A model generated the notes under the pieces. It ran no database searches, was not told the DNA's origin, and saw only the letters and a list, made by a program, of their open reading frames with translations. From assembly GCA_035353175.1 (NCBI GenBank), contig DAOPZC010000064.1:1-25666 (forward strand): a stretch of DNA of 25,666 nt, read 5' to 3'. Shown here in pieces: positions 22,978-25,666 of the stretch. Origin of the DNA: DAOPZC01 sp035353175 (lineage in GTDB: Bacteria > Verrucomicrobiota > Kiritimatiellia > RFP12 > UBA1067). Each line of letters opens with the position of its first letter. Position 1 is the first letter of the stretch. A program made the translations under genes and the position numbers.

Positions 22978-24825
22978 TCATTGAATGGGCACAAGTCGGA
23001 TGGCGTGGCCACCGTTCTCAGCGAGGTCGGCGACGATCGAGTCGGCGGCCGTCACTTCGCGTGTGGCGCAAACCACCCGGGTGCGGTCGGTACCGTCCGG
23101 CGCGCCGTCACTGTAGATCTGGGCCGAATAGGCCTTTCCGGGCGTCAGGAAGATGAGCGGGATCGTCAGCGCGCGGCGTTCCAGCGCGTTGATTGTGCCG
23201 ACGAACCAGACGTCGCCGGTGCGCCGCGCGACCGTGGCATAAGCGCCGATCTTGCCGTTCAGGACACGTGTGTCGTCCCACACCGTGGGCATCTGGCGCC
23301 AGAAATCGAGTTCGGGCTCTGCTTTGTATAGGCCGGGATTGTCGTACCAGAAAAGGAATTGCCACGGGCTGTAGGTGACCACGCCGAGCGCCAGCTGATG
23401 AGCCCGCGTATTTTTGACGCGGTTGTTGTACCAGCACGGCGTGTAGTCGCCGGGACCGCAGAGGTAGCGCGTGAAAGGGAGTGCGCAGTTGTGCGGTGCT
23501 GCGGGCATTTCCTCGTTGCCGCGGATGCCTTCGACGGTCATCACGTTGGGCCAAGTGCGCTGGTTGCCGGTGAGGCGGTATTCGTCGTGGATGTCGATCA
23601 TCATGCCGGCTTTGCCCGCCTTGCGGATGGCTTCGTGCAGCCATGTGGTCCACCTCTGGCTGCCCACATTGACGAACCCGTACTTCATGCCGGCGATGCC
23701 CCACGCTTTGTAGAGCGGAAGCAGTTCGTCGAGGCGATGTTCCAGTTCGCGGCGGTTGACGTAGACGATGATGTTCACGCCGTGCTCTTTGCCGTACCGG
23801 ATGACCTCGTGCAGGTCGAGCGGCCCCTTCGAGCGTTTAGGGTCGAGGTTGACTGCGCGGGCGTCGGACGCGTCATCGTATTCGTTGCCGTACCAGCCGG
23901 CATCGAACTCCACATATTGCAGATTCATTTTTGTGGCGAAGTCAATGCAGGCTTTTCCGCCTTGGGTGGTCAGTGAGGTCTCGCGGATCACCTTGCCGGG
24001 TTTGATCCACGCCGTGTCGGCGATCTTGGACGGCTCGTTCAGGTTCAAAAGCAGATCGCTCTGCTCAAGCAGGCTGCACGCGTTGTCGGCCACCATGACG
24101 TACCGCCACGGTGTCGCGCCCGGGATGGGCAGAGCCGCCGGCCCATCGAGGCGCCCCGTCAGCGCATGGGGCTGTCCCGCAAGCGGAGCGAGTTTCATGC
24201 GGGCGAAACTGAAAAGTCCCGCTTCGCCGATCGCCGCAACCGGACCGTCCGTCAGCTCGACCGTGAGCGGGCGTTCGGCACCTTCCTTGACCGTGTCGAT
24301 CGTCGCGGGTTTATATTCTCCTTGGGCGGCATAGACCGGCCACGCGCGGTGGTCGCCGGTGAACACGAATTCGGTGTTCTCTTTGGTGATCTCCAGTTGG
24401 GGTGTCGCTTGTTTCGGAAAAACGTAGCGGAAGGCAAAGCCGCCCTTGTAAGCTCGGCATTCAAGGTTGAAGTTCAGTTCCGCGCTCCGGTTCGCGAACG
24501 AGAGAACGAGCGACGTGTACTCGTCCGTCACTTGGGCGCGTTCGCCGAAGGGCGGACGCCACGTCTGGTTGACGGTGTCTCGCGTTTCGGCCACAAGCGT
24601 GTTGCCGGATGTGAGCGGAGCTTTCCCGGTTGCCGAGAAACCGAGCGCAGATTTCAGAATGACCGGTTTACCCTTGTAGCCCAAGCGGTAGGTGACTGTC
24701 CCCGTTTCGGAAAGGGAGAACGTTACGCAGAGATTATGGTCGGGCGATTCGAGCGTTTGATCCGCGCGACAGGCGGTGACGACGATTGCGGCCCAAACGG
24801 TCATGAGCGGTCGAATGAAAGACAC
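22978..24825 (-). CDS. GH97-family glycoside hydrolase (SusB-like)
   Basis: A 615-residue protein of glycoside hydrolase family 97 (alpha-glucosidases and alpha-galactosidases, calcium-dependent in known members). The N-terminal beta-sandwich (about 25-270) leads into a TIM barrel (about 275-560) with NLQYVEFDAGWYG, GIAGMKYGFVNVGSQRWTTW and MMIDIHDEYRLTG, then TVEGIRGNEE with Glu432, and a short C-terminal beta domain. His413-Asp414-Glu415 sits where the two known mechanistic groups differ, and the KxDF aspartate of retaining members reads KYGF here, so retention or inversion cannot be called. GTG 24825 is chosen because AAAGGGAG sits about 6 bases before it; the signal ends VVTAC, a possible lipobox, so the protein may be a lipoprotein. 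The DUF1080 gene follows. Likely substrates are alpha-linked oligosaccharides. Confidence 0.92.
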   Translation of the reverse strand: MSFIRPLMTVWAAIVVTACRADQTLESPDHNLCVTFSLSETGTVTYRLGYKGKPVILKSALGFSATGKAPLTSGNTLVAETRDTVNQTWRPPFGERAQVTDEYTSLVLSFANRSAELNFNLECRAYKGGFAFRYVFPKQATPQLEITKENTEFVFTGDHRAWPVYAAQGEYKPATIDTVKEGAERPLTVELTDGPVAAIGEAGLFSFARMKLAPLAGQPHALTGRLDGPAALPIPGATPWRYVMVADNACSLLEQSDLLLNLNEPSKIADTAWIKPGKVIRETSLTTQGGKACIDFATKMNLQYVEFDAGWYGNEYDDASDARAVNLDPKRSKGPLDLHEVIRYGKEHGVNIIVYVNRRELEHRLDELLPLYKAWGIAGMKYGFVNVGSQRWTTWLHEAIRKAGKAGMMIDIHDEYRLTGNQRTWPNVMTVEGIRGNEEMPAAPHNCALPFTRYLCGPGDYTPCWYNNRVKNTRAHQLALGVVTYSPWQFLFWYDNPGLYKAEPELDFWRQMPTVWDDTRVLNGKIGAYATVARRTGDVWFVGTINALERRALTIPLIFLTPGKAYSAQIYSDGAPDGTDRTRVVCATREVTAADSIVADLAENGGHAIRLVPIQ

Positions 24826-24854
24826 TGGATACTCCCTTTAAACGTATTCGCATG

Positions 24855-24884
24855 AGTATAGCTAAATGGGTGACGGTCTGTCGT
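24855..24884 (-). promoter_or_regulatory. Probable promoter of the GH97-DUF1080 pair
   Basis: On the - strand, TATACT (24860-24855) matches the -10 consensus at five of six positions. ACGACA (24884-24879) lies 18 bases upstream and matches -35 at four of six. The GTG start is 29 bases beyond the -10 box. Confidence 0.45.
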
Positions 24885-24936
24885 GTGCATTCTCATCGGC
24901 GATCAGCGGTGACCCCGGTTTTTTTGAAAATCGGCT

Positions 24937-24964
24937 TTGACGTCCGTGCGATTTTTGGTACATT
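24937..24964 (+). promoter_or_regulatory. Promoter of tRNA-Gly
   Basis: TTGACG (24937-24942) and TACATT (24959-24964) are separated by 16 bases. The tRNA begins 15 bases after the -10 box, a normal distance. Confidence 0.6.
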
Positions 24965-24979
24965 ACGCCTACATTTTCT

Positions 24980-25053
24980 GCGGGCGTAATTCAATGGCAG
25001 AATAGGAGCTTCCCAAGCTTCTTACGTGGGTTCGATTCCCATCGCCCGCTCCA
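24980..25053 (+). tRNA. tRNA-Gly (anticodon CCC), CCA encoded
   Basis: A full cloverleaf of 74 bases. The acceptor stem is GCGGGCG (24980-24986) with CGCCCGC (25043-25049), discriminator T and encoded CCA (25051-25053). The D stem is ATTC/GAAT. The anticodon stem GGAGC/GCTTC, with one G-T pair, encloses the loop TTCCCAA, with anticodon CCC at 25012-25014, reading GGG glycine codons. The variable loop is TTAC. The T arm GTGGG/CCCAT carries TTCGATT. All stems pair, so the gene looks functional. Confidence 0.97.
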
Positions 25054-25068
25054 TTTTATCATCGTAAA

Positions 25069-25099
25069 CCGCTTAGCATCAACATGTTAAGCGGTTTTT
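25069..25099 (+). terminator. Rho-independent terminator after tRNA-Gly
   Basis: CCGCTTAGCAT (25069-25079) pairs with ATGTTAAGCGG (25084-25094) over 11 bp, including one G-T pair, with the 4-base loop CAAC. It is followed by TTTTT (25095-25099). AAA before the stem faces the T-run, so it may also act on the other strand. Confidence 0.9.
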
Positions 25100-25112
25100 A
25101 AGTTTTTGGCAT

Positions 25113-25130
25113 GTGTACACGCTGTGCACA
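25113..25130. repeat. Two 8-bp palindromes one helical turn apart
   Basis: GTGTACAC (25113-25120) and TGTGCACA (25123-25130) are each perfect palindromes, with centres 10 bases apart. They sit between the tRNA terminator and the truncated cytochrome gene. They could be a protein-binding site or a recombination remnant, or chance. Confidence 0.3.
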
Positions 25131-25158
25131 CTGGGTGTTTGGTGTGATACATTACTGA

Positions 25159-25666
25159 TCGTGGCAGACGTTACCGGGCGACGCGGTCTTCAATTCCTAT
25201 TTCTCGCATTTGGGCGACGACGGCCGCGGGGAAACCGTGAGCGCGATCGGGACATGGGACGTGAAGCACGTGTTGGGCGAAGCCGATGTCGCGCCGGACG
25301 GCAGTTGCACGTTTGAATGCCCCGCGAACAACGCCGTCTACTTCCAGTTGCTCGACAGCCTCGGGCGTTGCGTGCAGACCATGCGCAGCTGGACGATGGT
25401 TGCGCCGGGCGAGGAATCCGCCTGCGTGGGCTGCCACGAGGACAAAATGCAGGTCTATCCCGCCGACAAGGGTATCGCCTCTTCCAAGGTCCAGCGACTC
25501 CATCCCGCCGCCGGCCAGCCGCCGCATCCGCTTTTGGCGCGGCTCGACAAGGAAAACATGCTCGCCAGCGCGACGAACTATCTCGGCGTGGACGCGCCGC
25601 GTTCCAGCGACCCGAACGCGCCTACGGAAGGGTTCAGCTTCGTGCAACGGATCCAGCCGATACTGA
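25159..25666 (+). pseudogene. 5'-truncated HzsA-like c-type cytochrome gene, running off the window
   Basis: The frame beginning after the TGA at 25156-25158 is open to the window end (about 169 codons) and is clearly coding. It reads VAPDGSCTFECPANNAVYFQ, then QTMRSWTMVAPGEESACVGCH, then FSFVQRIQPIL. This matches the C-terminal part of HzsA-like proteins (related to hydrazine synthase subunit alpha) common in Planctomycetes and Verrucomicrobia. CVGCH (25423-25437) is a c-type heme site, and a second heme site normally follows the QPIL segment, beyond the edge. Full-length relatives are several hundred residues longer at the N-terminus. Here that part is absent, no ATG with a ribosome binding site precedes the frame (only TTG 25210 and GTG 25237), and the tRNA terminator lies 60 bases upstream. 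It is either a remnant left by a rearrangement beside the tRNA or an assembly join. Hydrazine synthesis itself is not implied. Confidence 0.68.

Overview
This is a GC-rich bacterial window with 16 intact protein genes, one tRNA and one gene remnant. No plasmid, phage, insertion-sequence or CRISPR genes are visible. Several genes point to a PVC-type bacterium (Verrucomicrobiota, probably Kiritimatiellota or a relative): a DUF1080 protein beside a GH97 enzyme, a very large secreted glycoside hydrolase, an HzsA-like cytochrome fragment, and an ECF sigma factor like those common in Planctomycetes and Verrucomicrobia. The taxon is inferred from gene content, not from a marker gene.

Layout. Bases 1-644 hold no convincing gene, but they end in a strong inverted repeat next to the ribosome binding site of the first gene. 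A likely three-gene operon follows on the + strand (645-5092): a corrinoid protein, a beta-CASP metallo-beta-lactamase-fold RNase-like protein, and a multi-pass membrane protein with a degenerate spermidine-synthase-like domain. It meets aroC (chorismate synthase, - strand) head-on with a 9-base gap. aroC and a 1340-residue exported glycoside hydrolase diverge from a shared 162-base promoter region. On the - strand (15425-10629) lie an exported cyclophilin, then the two subunits of a type IIA topoisomerase, probably topoisomerase IV, joined by a GTGA overlap. On the + strand (15626-20036) lie a tandem PAS protein, an RluA-type pseudouridine synthase and a DinG/XPD-type iron-sulfur helicase.

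The helicase ends on a CTAG tetramer that is also the stop of the opposing gene. That gene closes a - strand group made of an exported protein of unknown function, an ECF sigma factor and a small single-pass membrane protein that may be its anti-sigma partner. Further right, a GH97 enzyme and a DUF1080 protein form a - strand carbohydrate pair. Divergent from it is tRNA-Gly(CCC) with its own promoter and a strong terminator.

After the tRNA, with only about 60 bases between, the sequence enters the interior of an HzsA-like c-type cytochrome gene that has no start and no N-terminal part, and runs off the window. The most unusual items are this truncated gene at a tRNA boundary, the inverted-repeat leader of the corrinoid gene, the large multidomain glycoside hydrolase, and the membrane spermidine-synthase-like protein. 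I did not find a clearly new multi-gene system. Most of the rest is housekeeping or ordinary carbohydrate metabolism.
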